Below are positions 1 to 8,527 of a DNA stretch of 20,658 nucleotides, in pieces; within the stretch, counting starts at the first letter, position 1, and each line of letters begins with the position of its first letter. The notes beneath the pieces were generated by a model that was not told where the DNA came from, ran no database searches, and saw only the letters and a program-made list of their open reading frames with translations. Source of the DNA: a virus; IMG/VR virus record IMGVR_UViG_3300038548_000834, positions 1-20,658 of that record, one strand, 5' to 3'. The position numbers were made by a program, and so were the translations under genes.

Positions 1-6
1 AATAAT

Positions 7-552
7 ATGCCACTTTCACAGGCTCAAATTAATGCGGGCGCTTTTCTTCCAACTACAAATATATGGGATACAGCAGAAATAGAAGATATCGATGTTAGAA
101 GTGAAGAATTTAAAGAATTATTAATCAAACTATATAGAAATATTAATAATATTGCACTTTCCGTAAATATTAGGGATGCAGGATTTTATCCTCAAACCGA
201 ATTTATTAATGGGCAATTATTTTTTCCTAATCCAGCATTATCTTCACAAACTCCACAAGTTCCTACCCAAAGACAGGTCTTTAGAAAAGTTGTAAATTTT
301 GGAGCTCTTCCGAACTCATCAACAAAAAACTTTCTGCACGAAATTGATATTAATGATAAATTTACTTTTACAAGAATTTATGGTGCAGCATCTGATACAA
401 CTGGGTTTACCTATATACCCCTACCATATGTTTCTACCGGCGCTGCCTCTATAGAACTCAGCGTAAGTCAAACCAATGTAATTGTAACAACAGCAACAAA
501 TCGAAGTAATTTTAATTCAACCTATATCATATTAGAATACATTAAGAATTAA
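7..552 (+). CDS. Putative virion/tail-associated protein, 181 aa
   Basis: The product is soluble with no signal peptide. Residues 25-60 look helical and charged. A middle segment carries the motif FINGQLFFPNP near residue 67, and the C-terminal part (about 90-181) is rich in Thr, Ser, Asn and aromatic residues and looks like a beta-sandwich ending in IILEYIKN. From memory, proteins with this middle motif and a RQVFRKVVNFG-like segment occur beside tail genes of uncultured environmental phages, so I infer a fibre or baseplate-type virion component; no domain is firmly recognised. It lies on the strand opposite to the main structural operon and converges on the next gene with a 3-base gap. Only 6 bases precede the ATG, so the ribosome binding site cannot be judged. 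Confidence 0.6.
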   Translation: MPLSQAQINAGAFLPTTNIWDTAEIEDIDVRSEEFKELLIKLYRNINNIALSVNIRDAGFYPQTEFINGQLFFPNPALSSQTPQVPTQRQVFRKVVNFGALPNSSTKNFLHEIDINDKFTFTRIYGAASDTTGFTYIPLPYVSTGAASIELSVSQTNVIVTTATNRSNFNSTYIILEYIKN

Positions 553-555
553 TCT

Positions 556-912
556 TTAAAAATAATATATATAATAGATTATGCATGCTACTACCCCCAA
601 AAAAGACATCGTTATTAATTGATTATTTGGAGCCCAATTTGGCTTCCGTTTAATTAATAACGGCGAAGAAGTTTTTCTAACTTTATCAGTTTTTTTATTC
701 ATTAATACAGGATCCATTGTTTCCTTAGAAGGAACCCATTTCCCTTTTATTTCTGATACAATGTCCTTTTTTGTATTGATTGGATAAAGCCATGCGCTAA
801 CTGTTTGTACACCAATTTCTTTAAATGTTTTTACGGGACTAGCAGGGTATTTTGTAGGATATAAATTAAAAAAATAAAATAATAGAATTGAATATAAAAT
901 TGTTGTGTTCAA
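556..912 (-). CDS. Small bitopic membrane protein, 118 aa, unknown function
   Basis: There are two hydrophobic segments: an N-terminal one (about residues 5-20, ILYSILLFYFFNLY) and a C-terminal one (last about 20 residues, ending YYIYYF). The basic, Pro-rich loop between them contains many Lys residues. The open frame extends to a TTG at 945, but nothing like a Shine-Dalgarno site precedes that codon. An internal TTG at 912 has AAGGT eight bases upstream, so I prefer it. The gene is the last of the minus-strand structural operon. A holin or an internal virion membrane-active protein is possible from its two hydrophobic segments, but nothing identifies it. It is not the shadow of a plus-strand gene. 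Confidence 0.5.
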   Translation of the reverse strand: MNTTILYSILLFYFFNLYPTKYPASPVKTFKEIGVQTVSAWLYPINTKKDIVSEIKGKWVPSKETMDPVLMNKKTDKVRKTSSPLLIKRKPNWAPNNQLITMSFLGVVACIIYYIYYF

Positions 913-983
913 AGTAATTTTACCTTCGACTTGCTCTCTCCACAATAATCGCTTATACGATTACTACATAAAAAGCATAGCAC

Positions 984-1001
984 AAAAAGATTTTATAATC
1001 T
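984..1001 (-). terminator. Weak intrinsic terminator at end of the hub protein gene
   Basis: On the minus strand AGATT-ATAA-AATCT (988-1001) overlaps the stop codon of the upstream gene and is followed by a run of T. The stem is only 5 bp, so termination may be partial; a second small hairpin (TAATCG, 6-base loop, CGATTA) sits at 946-963. Confidence 0.35.
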
Positions 1002-3200
1002 GTCAGAGGCAGGCATTGTATGGAAAATCATAGCATGAAGCTCAAATGCACTATGAGCGATATCGATATTATTAAGTTGTTCATTGGTATGATAAAACCT
1101 TAATTGTATACTTTGACCTTCTGCTTGAAAATAAACAGCATGCCATAATCGTTTTTGAGAATCTTCTATCGGAACACTATCAAATGGCCTTGTCTCTAAA
1201 ACACTATTTCCCAACAAAGTATCACTTGCAATTCCACCTTCTCTTAAAGATAACCCGGTAGTAGAAACAAAAGAGTCTACAGTAATCTCACCTTTTTCTG
1301 TTTTTTCAACAAGAAAATCAACTTTTGAAAGATTAACAACTCTTCCCTTGCTTACATAGAAATTGTATTGCTTTGTTTTAATATCAATTTGACTTATTCT
1401 TGAAAATCTTCCACCACCCGAATATGTATCAGTTACCACTATTTTTGCTCCACTTATGGGATCAATTAAAGAAAGAGAATTACTGTTTATTATTAAAACA
1501 ATAAAGACTTTGCCATTAAGTGCTCTCATGCCGGCACCCCCAACAATTCCCTCAATTAAAATAAAGTTTCCATTTATTAAATTATGATCCACAATGGTAA
1601 AAATAGCGGCCGGTGAAGAAATATCAGTAATATAAAGAGATGGGGCATTCCGTCCTAATCCTGGGTCCAAAACAACCACAAGACCTTGTTGATTCCCGGC
1701 TATTACACTTCTGAAACGAGCTTGAAATTGTGGGTCGGCCCATGGATCTAAAGATTCTAACCATGTTTGTGGAGATGAATTCCATGTTTTAGTTGCAATA
1801 TTAGGTTGATAATAACCAAAAGCAGTAAAAGAACCATTAAAAAAAGCCCAAGACTTCGTTGAATAGTTATATGCTAAAATCTTATTTGAAAACTTCCCAC
1901 TTGTTGGGAATGTCCAATAAACCATTTCAGCAAAATAGTCTCTTATTCCATATACACGATCCGTTGCATTTTCAAGTTCATGGATTCTAAAAATACTATC
2001 TGGGATTTTAGAATCTATTCTTTCTACTGAAGCACCATTACATGCATGAATCCCAACATTTCCAATACCAATTGCTACTTTATCAAAAGGAACTACAGAA
2101 AATGGTGATTCTACGCCTAATTCAGAATTAATTTGTTGCCACCTAAAAGGTAATATTTGATTACCGGTATAAACTAATTCCCAAGTACTTCTTTCAAAAA
2201 ATACAATCAATCTATCTCTTATTATTTGTGCACTAATAATTTGTTGTTTAATTGGTGTATCAATAAAACCACCTTTCCCAGCAGGAATTTTTTCTTGCCA
2301 CGCATCCGATTGAAGCGGATCACCATTTTGTGAAAATCTACATCTATTTACAAATGATTTATCCACAGCAGAAACAGTTTCAATAGTATTAAGTAAAACT
2401 AGCCGGTCTTTAAATGGCAATATAATTCTACATGTTTTTATAGTATCACCACCAATATTAAATGTTAATACGGGCCGTACCCATGCAACACCATCCCAGT
2501 ACCTTATACCATCCGCTACATTAAAATTTGTTGCATATAAAAATGTTTGATCCGATGTTATTCCTCTATAATTGGAGGCCCAAAATAACTGATGATTGTT
2601 CCCGGTCCACGTACCTGTTGCACCTGTACCGATTCTTGCCCAAAATCCCCCACTAAACTGATAGGCGAATTGTGTATCCCATGCAATTGTTGATTCAAAA
2701 TTTACAATGGGAGTCTCAAGATTTGTAATTCCCATCACTGGTTCCGAAGGATAAAAATAGGTCACAGCCGTTGTCGCTGCTGCTGCTATTATAAATGCCC
2801 CAGTAGTGGTATCAAAAGTCGGTGCGGGTGACACACCTGTTGTCAACATGGTTCCGGGAGTGCCAAGAGCATTAACCGTGAATATTTCATCTTTTATAGA
2901 AAATTGTTGACCCACCTTGAAAACTGTTCCCGGGACAGTCCCAGAAATAAAACCTGTACCATCTGTTGTCCCCACAGAAACTCTCAATCTGGAAGACATT
3001 TGTGGTGCATCAGTAACCGCATTAACTGACTCATTCATTAAATAAGTTCCGAATTTCTTTTTAACTCTTCCCCTAAAAACATATGCATCAATTAATAATT
3101 CAAAAGCATCATCTGGGATTAACCACGGCTTAACATCTGTTTGTAATCCGCTTGCGATTGGGCCAATAAAAAAACGATCCCTACTGGCCATGCGTGCCAT
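993..3200 (-). CDS. Tail hub / DNA-stabilisation-like structural protein, 735 aa
   Basis: This large protein is beta-rich with few charged clusters and repeated aromatic-Gly strands. The segments PFKDRLVLLN (about residue 263), IVFFERSTWELVY (about 332) and KIPDSIFRI (about 398) resemble the beta-propeller hub or stabilisation proteins that plug the portal-adaptor complex of P22-like podoviruses (P22 gp10 type). The family placement comes from these motifs plus operon position after portal, capsid and adaptor, not from a database search. The C-terminal third (about 500-735) has Gly/Ile-rich strands and may be an extra tail domain. The start codon overlaps the upstream stop as TAATG, with AGGT six bases before it, suggesting translational coupling. 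A second in-frame ATG lies three codons downstream. Confidence 0.7.
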   Translation of the reverse strand: MARMASRDRFFIGPIASGLQTDVKPWLIPDDAFELLIDAYVFRGRVKKKFGTYLMNESVNAVTDAPQMSSRLRVSVGTTDGTGFISGTVPGTVFKVGQQFSIKDEIFTVNALGTPGTMLTTGVSPAPTFDTTTGAFIIAAAATTAVTYFYPSEPVMGITNLETPIVNFESTIAWDTQFAYQFSGGFWARIGTGATGTWTGNNHQLFWASNYRGITSDQTFLYATNFNVADGIRYWDGVAWVRPVLTFNIGGDTIKTCRIILPFKDRLVLLNTIETVSAVDKSFVNRCRFSQNGDPLQSDAWQEKIPAGKGGFIDTPIKQQIISAQIIRDRLIVFFERSTWELVYTGNQILPFRWQQINSELGVESPFSVVPFDKVAIGIGNVGIHACNGASVERIDSKIPDSIFRIHELENATDRVYGIRDYFAEMVYWTFPTSGKFSNKILAYNYSTKSWAFFNGSFTAFGYYQPNIATKTWNSSPQTWLESLDPWADPQFQARFRSVIAGNQQGLVVVLDPGLGRNAPSLYITDISSPAAIFTIVDHNLINGNFILIEGIVGGAGMRALNGKVFIVLIINSNSLSLIDPISGAKIVVTDTYSGGGRFSRISQIDIKTKQYNFYVSKGRVVNLSKVDFLVEKTEKGEITVDSFVSTTGLSLREGGIASDTLLGNSVLETRPFDSVPIEDSQKRLWHAVYFQAEGQSIQLRFYHTNEQLNNIDIAHSAFELHAMIFHTMPASDRL

Positions 3201-3781
3201 TATATACCTATTATTAAATATCTAAAACTTGCAGCTGCCGCTCCGAATTCTGTTCTTTTAGAACAATAAACTTCTATTTGTGTGTTTGTAAGATTCGAAA
3301 CCCTAACAGCAATATCAATATCACCTGCCCCTACACCATCAACAGTTATTATGGCATTATACGCTGTTGTAAGATTAGGTATAGTTGCTCCGACCGGGAA
3401 AACGGTTGTTACAGGCCCACTACCATTTCCTCTTCCCCATTTCAATAATATTCCAGACGGCAAATATGACCATCCTTCTGCGGCCCCTCCAAAAACAGTA
3501 ATAGGAATAGGTATTCCGGGGGAAGGACGCTTCACAAATACAGATGTGCCTCCAGCTAATGAAGTTGTATTGGTATAAAACACACCGTCTGTGCCACTAA
3601 ACGTTGGAGTTACACCCAAGTTTGGCATCGCTACTTGTGCGTGCTTTCCTTCTGTAGCAGAACCGAAGGTACTATGATTTACATCTATTAACTGTTTAAG
3701 AGCTTGAAAATTAGCCAATAAATCTGCTTGAGATTGTTGTAAAATATCTGTTGGTTGTGGAATTGAATCGTTATATGCCAT
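3200..3781 (-). CDS. Small tail-fibre-like virion protein, 193 aa
   Basis: The N-terminal 50 residues form a helical, Gln/Leu-rich segment (QSQADLLANFQALKQLIDVNH), typical of virion proteins that dock as short helices. From about residue 100 the sequence WSYLPSGILLKWGRG and the later strands to YLIIGI resemble the C-terminal tip domain of phage fibre proteins of the gp53-like type. I infer a short receptor-binding or fibre protein. The ATG is preceded by GAGGT at a 5-base spacing, and the stop overlaps the next start by one base. The family resemblance is from memory and should be treated as moderate. Confidence 0.65.
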   Translation of the reverse strand: MAYNDSIPQPTDILQQSQADLLANFQALKQLIDVNHSTFGSATEGKHAQVAMPNLGVTPTFSGTDGVFYTNTTSLAGGTSVFVKRPSPGIPIPITVFGGAAEGWSYLPSGILLKWGRGNGSGPVTTVFPVGATIPNLTTAYNAIITVDGVGAGDIDIAVRVSNLTNTQIEVYCSKRTEFGAAAASFRYLIIGI

Positions 3782-3796
3782 TATGACCTCATAATT

Positions 3797-4771
3797 CTAA
3801 AATCTTGAACGACCGCCAGAAACATCAAATTCGCTGTTTTCTGTATATATTGTTGCCGTTCTTTCATTGCTTTGTTGAACTAATGACCGCCTTAAAACTA
3901 AACGTTCTTGTTGTTTAAATTCAGGCATAATTAGAGCCACACTATCTAAATCCATTCTATCTTCAAATATTTTTTTTGCGCCACCATATGCAATATATTG
4001 CCACCATTGATTTAATTCCGGTGTAGCTCCAGCTGTCAATAAATCAGTTAATGACTGATAAACTTGCATTTCTACTGAATAAATATTGTCTGGTATTGGC
4101 CTAAGAGTAAATGTATTTGAATAATACATAATTGCTCTTGGTCTTGCTGCTTTATATGGAAGTGTATGCGAATATATTGGTGATAATGCTGAAGGTGCCG
4201 ATGAAAATTGCAATTGGTATGCACCTGTCACATAATTAATAGTTCCTGTACCAGTACCAGTCAATACACCAGCTAATTCTGTATCAACCAAGTTTAATTG
4301 ATTACCCAAAACTGTTTCGCTTGTAAATGAAACTGAATGTCTTTGTACAGGGATTGAATCCAATGTCCCAGAAAAATTAGTAATTACACCATCATGAGCT
4401 AATCCCGTATCACCCATTTGCTTATTTTTCGGATAGATACCAAAGAATTCACCAGGAGATTGAGTGAAAAATGCTTTATCACCTTCTATATAAATTGGTG
4501 GATGTACTGATATAACTCTGTTTTTAAAATCAGAAAGTGTATTTACACTAGAAATTGCATCAGCATTTGTAGCGTAAACATCGACATTTGGAAGCGTATA
4601 AAATGTAAATGGCACCAAATTTGTTAATAAGCGCAAATGAGCCGGAAAATCAAGCTGATAAAATGTATTTATATATTCATCTATTTGTGCTGTTGTAATC
4701 TGGGCTTCAGCTGGACTATCAGTAAGTCTTCTAACCTTTATTCTTATTTGCGCCAAAGTTGACTGAGACAT
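3797..4771 (-). CDS. Head-tail adaptor / tail accessory protein, 324 aa
   Basis: The N-terminus (LAQIRIKVRRLTDSPAEAQI, then TTAQIDEYINTFYQLDFP) is a helical pattern often seen in connector proteins that dock under the portal (P22 gp4 or T7 gp11-like adaptors). The middle is beta-rich, and the C-terminal part (WWQYIAYGGAKKIFEDR, about residue 260 onward) is helical again, as expected for an adaptor with an embracing C-terminal tail. Position between capsid-associated genes and the hub protein fits. It begins four bases after the 125-aa gene, so the two are surely co-transcribed. Confidence 0.65.
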   Translation of the reverse strand: MSQSTLAQIRIKVRRLTDSPAEAQITTAQIDEYINTFYQLDFPAHLRLLTNLVPFTFYTLPNVDVYATNADAISSVNTLSDFKNRVISVHPPIYIEGDKAFFTQSPGEFFGIYPKNKQMGDTGLAHDGVITNFSGTLDSIPVQRHSVSFTSETVLGNQLNLVDTELAGVLTGTGTGTINYVTGAYQLQFSSAPSALSPIYSHTLPYKAARPRAIMYYSNTFTLRPIPDNIYSVEMQVYQSLTDLLTAGATPELNQWWQYIAYGGAKKIFEDRMDLDSVALIMPEFKQQERLVLRRSLVQQSNERTATIYTENSEFDVSGGRSRF

Positions 4772-4775
4772 TTTA

Positions 4776-5153
4776 CTATCCTATAGATTCTGCTGTCACT
4801 ATATTATAACCATCTGAAAAGTCTTCACTAACACCAAAATCTAAACCTTGGAATCCAAAACGACGGACCTTTTTACCAATTTTCATTGATGGTTTTTCTT
4901 TTGCATCCATTGTAAACGCGTGGACAGGATACCAACCATTTTTGTTAAGATGTTTAGCAACACCCAATGGAATTGTATACATTTGCCCATCAACTAAATC
5001 ATATTTTTTTATAGGTTCTTGTCTATATTTTTTATAAACAAAACTCATTTTACCACCACGAACTTCATGAAAATTAAAAATACCACGCACCATTTTTTTG
5101 TCTGCTATGTATTCTTTTTCTAATTCTTTTTGTTTATTGTTTTTTTGACTCAT
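4776..5153 (-). CDS. Conserved hypothetical head/neck-cluster protein, 125 aa
   Basis: This basic protein has a charged N-terminal helix (about residues 1-25), then a compact central region with FVYKKY, YDLVDGQMYTIPLGVAKHLN and WYPVHAF. I recall similar small proteins next to capsid genes in uncultured phages but know no function. AGGAG stands eight bases before the ATG. A G/C palindrome lies just upstream of the ribosome binding site and may set expression relative to the head genes. A minor head, completion or nucleic-acid-contacting protein is possible from its charge; this is inference only. Confidence 0.6.
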   Translation of the reverse strand: MSQKNNKQKELEKEYIADKKMVRGIFNFHEVRGGKMSFVYKKYRQEPIKKYDLVDGQMYTIPLGVAKHLNKNGWYPVHAFTMDAKEKPSMKIGKKVRRFGFQGLDFGVSEDFSDGYNIVTAESIG

Positions 5154-5171
5154 AATAATACTCCTATTGTG

Positions 5172-5189
5172 GGGGGGGATATCCCCCCC
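5172..5189 (-). repeat. Perfect G7-ATAT-C7 palindrome between two structural genes
   Basis: The plus strand reads seven G, ATAT, seven C (with an eighth G at 5171), in an otherwise AT-rich region. On the minus-strand transcript it would form a very stable hairpin just before the AGGAG site of the 125-aa gene and just after the 320-aa gene stops. No T-run follows, so it looks like an mRNA stability or translation-lowering hairpin rather than a classical terminator. Confidence 0.6.
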
Positions 5190-5210
5190 AATTTAATGTT
5201 AATTATGGTT

Positions 5211-6173
5211 TTAACCGTTAAATGATTTGATTGCTTTCCAATATATTACATCCCCAACTGAACCAGCCGGACCGTTTATACCGCCAGCCATTTTCATACC
5301 GATCAAAGATCGATTTTCAGTCGCATCTCCTAAAAGATTAGAATATGGTTCTTCTGCCGCTTCACCAACCGGTGTAACAATAGCAGGAGAAAATGGAACT
5401 GCTCCTGTAAGAGGGAAAAAGAATGGTGTAAACCCACTTGAATCTATATCTACTACAATAATATTAAAGTTTGTAGGTAAATCGACCGTTGAAGAGGTTA
5501 TTGTTCCAGAAAGACCATCTAATTGTGTTGTGCCAAAGCCACTAGGAATTTTAAATCTAACCTTTTGACCCACTGTATAATTATGGGAAACGGACATTGC
5601 AACTGTAGTTGATGTGCCCAAAGTTAAGCCCGTAATATAACGATATGATGGATAAAAAATTGGATCAGTTAAAACTTTAGTAAAGTTGCCTGTAGTACCA
5701 GCAAGAATTCCACCCATATAGGATAATTCAAAGGTTGTTCCAGTTAAAACATCTATAGAAAAATCATAACCACCCAATTGTTGAGCCCCAATAACATTAT
5801 AAATTCTAACAACATCATTATCAGAAAGAGTAGCTGTTGATCCAGTTGTAACTACTGGGGGCACAGCATTAGAAATTGCTGTCAATGCTAACGGAGTCGC
5901 AAGCTGCTGGGAACTAGTGTCAACTAATGTATAACCACTTACTGTAAGATTAATCATACCTATTGTATCTAGACCAGCATCTTTACCCCAAGATATTCCT
6001 GTTCCGGAAGCCATTCCTTTTTGCCAAAAAGTCTTTACACTTCTTCCCGGAGTCTGTTGGGTACTGATTTGTGTGAAATTATGTGTTTCAAAAATATCAA
6101 TATCAGAACGAACAGGAATTGTTGTTGTTAAACCTGTAGAAATAAAAGAACCTTGTTGAATTATTGTACTCAT
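5211..6173 (-). CDS. Head-associated structural protein, 320 aa
   Basis: The protein lies directly downstream of the capsid gene (2-base gap), with GGGAG eight bases before its ATG. It is rich in Thr, Ser, Gly and Val with regular beta-strand spacing and no charged clusters, like head decoration or fibre-type proteins. The N-terminus (IIQQGSFISTGLTTTIPVRSD) and the C-terminus (GDVIYWKAIKSF) resemble, from memory, proteins paired with N4-gp56-type capsid proteins in environmental phages. Likely roles are a capsid decoration protein or a head-fibre protein. No enzyme motif is visible. Confidence 0.6.
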   Translation of the reverse strand: MSTIIQQGSFISTGLTTTIPVRSDIDIFETHNFTQISTQQTPGRSVKTFWQKGMASGTGISWGKDAGLDTIGMINLTVSGYTLVDTSSQQLATPLALTAISNAVPPVVTTGSTATLSDNDVVRIYNVIGAQQLGGYDFSIDVLTGTTFELSYMGGILAGTTGNFTKVLTDPIFYPSYRYITGLTLGTSTTVAMSVSHNYTVGQKVRFKIPSGFGTTQLDGLSGTITSSTVDLPTNFNIIVVDIDSSGFTPFFFPLTGAVPFSPAIVTPVGEAAEEPYSNLLGDATENRSLIGMKMAGGINGPAGSVGDVIYWKAIKSFNG

Positions 6174-6175
6174 AA

Positions 6176-7126
6176 TTATGCTCCCAATGTGCTACGAAGA
6201 TTAACAATCCAAAGATCATTTGTTATGCGCGGAACTTCAGCAAACTTATAACCAACAGAAGCATTTAAAGCTAATGGACCATCATAAATTGGTGGTCTAT
6301 AGATAAACTGTGCACTATAGCCATCTTGTTCTATACAAGCATATGCTTCCATACCAACACAAAATGTATTATAAACATCTGCACCAAGATTAGATGCTAA
6401 TGTTGAAACAGATCCAATTGAAGAAACAAAAAACCTTAGATTTCCTATTGCTCCCCACTCTGAACGCATTGCATTCATAGGTGATGGATATTGATTTTTT
6501 TGAATGAACCCAGCAACTGTATCTAGTTGACCAGTTAATTGTGTACTTGCTAATGCAAAATATGCATCGCGAACAGGCGCGGTTCCAAACTTATCTTCAC
6601 CTTCAATGTTATCACTAATAGTGTAAGCATCGTTAGTTAATAAAGTACGGACAACGAGATCAACATCTGATCTTTCAATTTGTGTTGGATTATCTCCATT
6701 AACACCACCGGTTGCATTTATAAATGAAGCGGTTGACGCCAACATATCACGAGTCAATTGATCTTCAGTTTGACGCAGTGAAACACCTAATCTAGCTGCA
6801 GCTTCGTTCAAAACTGGATCTTGATTTTGCAATGTTACCTGTTCATTTAAAGAAATATAGGTACCATAAAATGAAATTTTTGCATCGATATTTACTGCTG
6901 TTAAAGTTTGCGCAGGAGGTGTAACACCCGTATTACCCAATGGCACCATTGCTGTTGCAAGTGGATTATATCTACGCATTCTAAGAGTTGTACCACCATT
7001 ACGAGGCATCTCTTTTTTCATTGCAGGAATTTTGTGAATCATATTCGGAACAGGAACAGCCAACAGTTTAAAACTAAAACTTTGTTGTACTGCCGCTGGC
7101 AAAACAGATGTGGTAGTAATAGCCAC
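6176..7126 (-). CDS. Major capsid protein, N4-gp56 family, 316 aa
   Basis: The region RNGGTTLRMRRYNPLATAM (about residues 43-61), the following GVTPPAQTLTAV, YGTYISLNEQ and DPVLNEAAARLG, then DQLTRDML, match the characteristic order of the N4-gp56 major capsid family (HK97-like fold). The open frame reaches an ATG at 7189, but no ribosome site precedes it and its first 21 residues do not resemble the family. The GTG at 7126 has AGGGAG six bases upstream and gives the expected beginning VAITTTSVLPAAVQQSF, so I use it. The gene follows a scaffold-like gene but is separated from it by 222 bases carrying a long hairpin. It is the main target one would propose for the phage chaperonin. Confidence 0.85.
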   Translation of the reverse strand: MAITTTSVLPAAVQQSFSFKLLAVPVPNMIHKIPAMKKEMPRNGGTTLRMRRYNPLATAMVPLGNTGVTPPAQTLTAVNIDAKISFYGTYISLNEQVTLQNQDPVLNEAAARLGVSLRQTEDQLTRDMLASTASFINATGGVNGDNPTQIERSDVDLVVRTLLTNDAYTISDNIEGEDKFGTAPVRDAYFALASTQLTGQLDTVAGFIQKNQYPSPMNAMRSEWGAIGNLRFFVSSIGSVSTLASNLGADVYNTFCVGMEAYACIEQDGYSAQFIYRPPIYDGPLALNASVGYKFAEVPRITNDLWIVNLRSTLGA

Positions 7127-7132
7127 TTCAAT

Positions 7133-7138
7133 CTCCCT
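7133..7138 (-). promoter_or_regulatory. Shine-Dalgarno site fixing the capsid GTG start
   Basis: AGGGAG on the minus strand lies six bases before the GTG at 7126. The upstream ATG at 7189 is preceded by GGTTCACC-type sequence with no match to the ribosome. Confidence 0.7.
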
Positions 7139-7264
7139 AAAAAAGTTAAAATTTACGTCCCAAGCTGACGAAACTTGATTACAGTCCATGGTGAACCGGC
7201 GAAATTCTATACAACCTAATTAGGTGTGGGAGCGAACCACAATACAACTAAAATTACTATACAA

Positions 7265-7335
7265 CATTTTTTGCAATAAGTACTGTGACAAACAAGGAGA
7301 AAACAATAAAATCACAGGACCTATTGCAAAAAATG
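7265..7335 (-). other. Long leader hairpin upstream of the capsid gene
   Basis: The arms 7265-7288 and 7312-7335 pair over 24 positions with one mismatch and one position that is A-C on the plus strand but U-G on the minus transcript; the loop is 23 bases. The outer 13 paired bases after the closing pair (ATTTTTTGCAATA and its complement) are perfect. No T-run follows on either strand, so it is not a standard terminator. It lies in the 222-base leader between scaffold and capsid genes. The rest of that leader holds two copies of CTATACAAC 50 bases apart (7207, 7257) and the palindrome CCTAATTAGG (7215-7224). A double-strand RNA cleavage (RNase III-type) site or a capsid translation control element is inferred. 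Confidence 0.6.
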
Positions 7336-7348
7336 ATAAACTATTCCA

Positions 7349-8044
7349 CTAAAATGATTTTCTAGCGTCTTCCATTTCTTGCCTTAATTTTTTCCTTAAT
7401 TCAGGAGTCAATCCATTAGCAAATGCATTAGCATGAGAAAGTGGACTTTCACCTTGTTGAGGAGAAACTGATGCTAAAGGACGCGGCTTATTATAGTTTT
7501 CTTGAGCTATCCCTTTATCTTTTTCATGTTTATCCGTAATCCCTATTCCGCTTCTCACTATTTCTTCATAAGCGAGAGCACCTGCAGCAAACAAATCAGT
7601 TGACGATGAAATTGCTCTTGCCATAACCGGGTTTTTTTCTTTAAGATCTTTAAAATTTTGTCCGGATACAACCTTATCAAAATCTGTATATTTAGCTCTT
7701 AATTGAGATTCTATAGCAAGATTCTTTGCACCTTCTTGTTGTTGCATAAATTTGGATTCTAAATTTTTAAACTTTCTTCCCAATTTTGTAAGATGTTTCC
7801 CTTCAACCAAGTCATCATCTCGCAACCTATCTTCTTCTTTATTTTCTTCTTTATTAAAATCGCCGCGATCTTGTTCTTGATATTTCTTTAACATAGATGC
7901 CATCGCATCACGTTCTTTTTCTATTTTCTTTTTAGAGTCTCTTAACTCTCTATAATTAACTTCTTCTCTTTTTACCTTATCATTATCTGCCACACCAACA
8001 GAATTATTAAGATTTTCACCATTTATACTTTTATTTTCATCCAT
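7349..8044 (-). CDS. Scaffolding-like protein, 231 aa
   Basis: The protein is highly charged and largely helical: a disordered N-terminus (about 1-30), then Lys/Glu coiled-coil stretches (about 35-110, including KKKIEKERDAMASMLKKYQE), a middle helical part, and a basic C-terminal helix LTPELRKKLRQEMEDARKSF that would suit coat binding. Composition, size and position immediately before the capsid gene are those of phage scaffolding proteins; no protease motif was seen. GAGG precedes the ATG by about eight bases. The assignment rests on position and composition, since scaffolds diverge quickly. Confidence 0.7.
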   Translation of the reverse strand: MDENKSINGENLNNSVGVADNDKVKREEVNYRELRDSKKKIEKERDAMASMLKKYQEQDRGDFNKEENKEEDRLRDDDLVEGKHLTKLGRKFKNLESKFMQQQEGAKNLAIESQLRAKYTDFDKVVSGQNFKDLKEKNPVMARAISSSTDLFAAGALAYEEIVRSGIGITDKHEKDKGIAQENYNKPRPLASVSPQQGESPLSHANAFANGLTPELRKKLRQEMEDARKSF

Positions 8045-8056
8045 AATCTTTTTCCT

Positions 8057-8527
8057 CTATGTTTTTAATGTTGGGGTATCAGCTTCTTCCCCATTTAATT
8101 TCTTAGATAATCTGAACAATGTTCCATCTTCATAGTCTAAAATAAACTTTAAAAGAGGTTTTTCTTCCTTGCTTATATCCATTATATTATCCTTGAATAC
8201 CCCACATGTATAATTAGATGGGACTACCCACAAAAACTCTAACTTTTCAGGCCCAGGATGATAGTGATAAACAACCTGATCCCATTCAGGAGTAGGACAG
8301 CTCTTGCGAAAGAAAAAATAATTCCTTAAAACATTATCCATTAGCCTTTCTTTTTTTGTAATAACAACAATATAAAAATCTGATTCCAAAGCTTTTTTAC
8401 CACGCTTAACACAATTATAAATATTCTTCTCATATTTTTTTTGCATCTCACGTTGAAGCTCAATTGGATCCCTGGTGGGAGCTTTTTTTACTTTAAGTTC
8501 TTGAGAAATTTTCCCTATAGAATCCAT
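8057..8527 (-). CDS. Conserved hypothetical protein of the head cluster, 156 aa
   Basis: A mixed alpha/beta protein with the segments FYIVVITKKERLM, NVLRNYFFFRKSCPTPEWDQ and LEFLWVVPS, and a helical C-terminal part ending ADTPTLKT. I recall the central segments from unnamed proteins of uncultured podovirus-like phages; function is unknown. The frame is open to a TTG at 8578 with no ribosome site. A GTG at 8554 has GGGGA seven bases upstream, and the ATG at 8527 begins MDSIGKISQEL, which best matches my memory of the family start; all three remain possible. It sits between groEL and the scaffold gene and ends 12 bases before the scaffold start. Confidence 0.6.
   Translation of the reverse strand: MDSIGKISQELKVKKAPTRDPIELQREMQKKYEKNIYNCVKRGKKALESDFYIVVITKKERLMDNVLRNYFFFRKSCPTPEWDQVVYHYHPGPEKLEFLWVVPSNYTCGVFKDNIMDISKEEKPLLKFILDYEDGTLFRLSKKLNGEEADTPTLKT

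Noticed and set aside
7225-7241. T-arm-like hairpin on the minus strand (TGTGG, loop TTCGCTC, CCACA) as part of a tRNA or tmRNA
   Set aside because: The loop lacks the conserved A at position 58, no CCA or matching acceptor strand follows, and no D- or anticodon-arm fits upstream.
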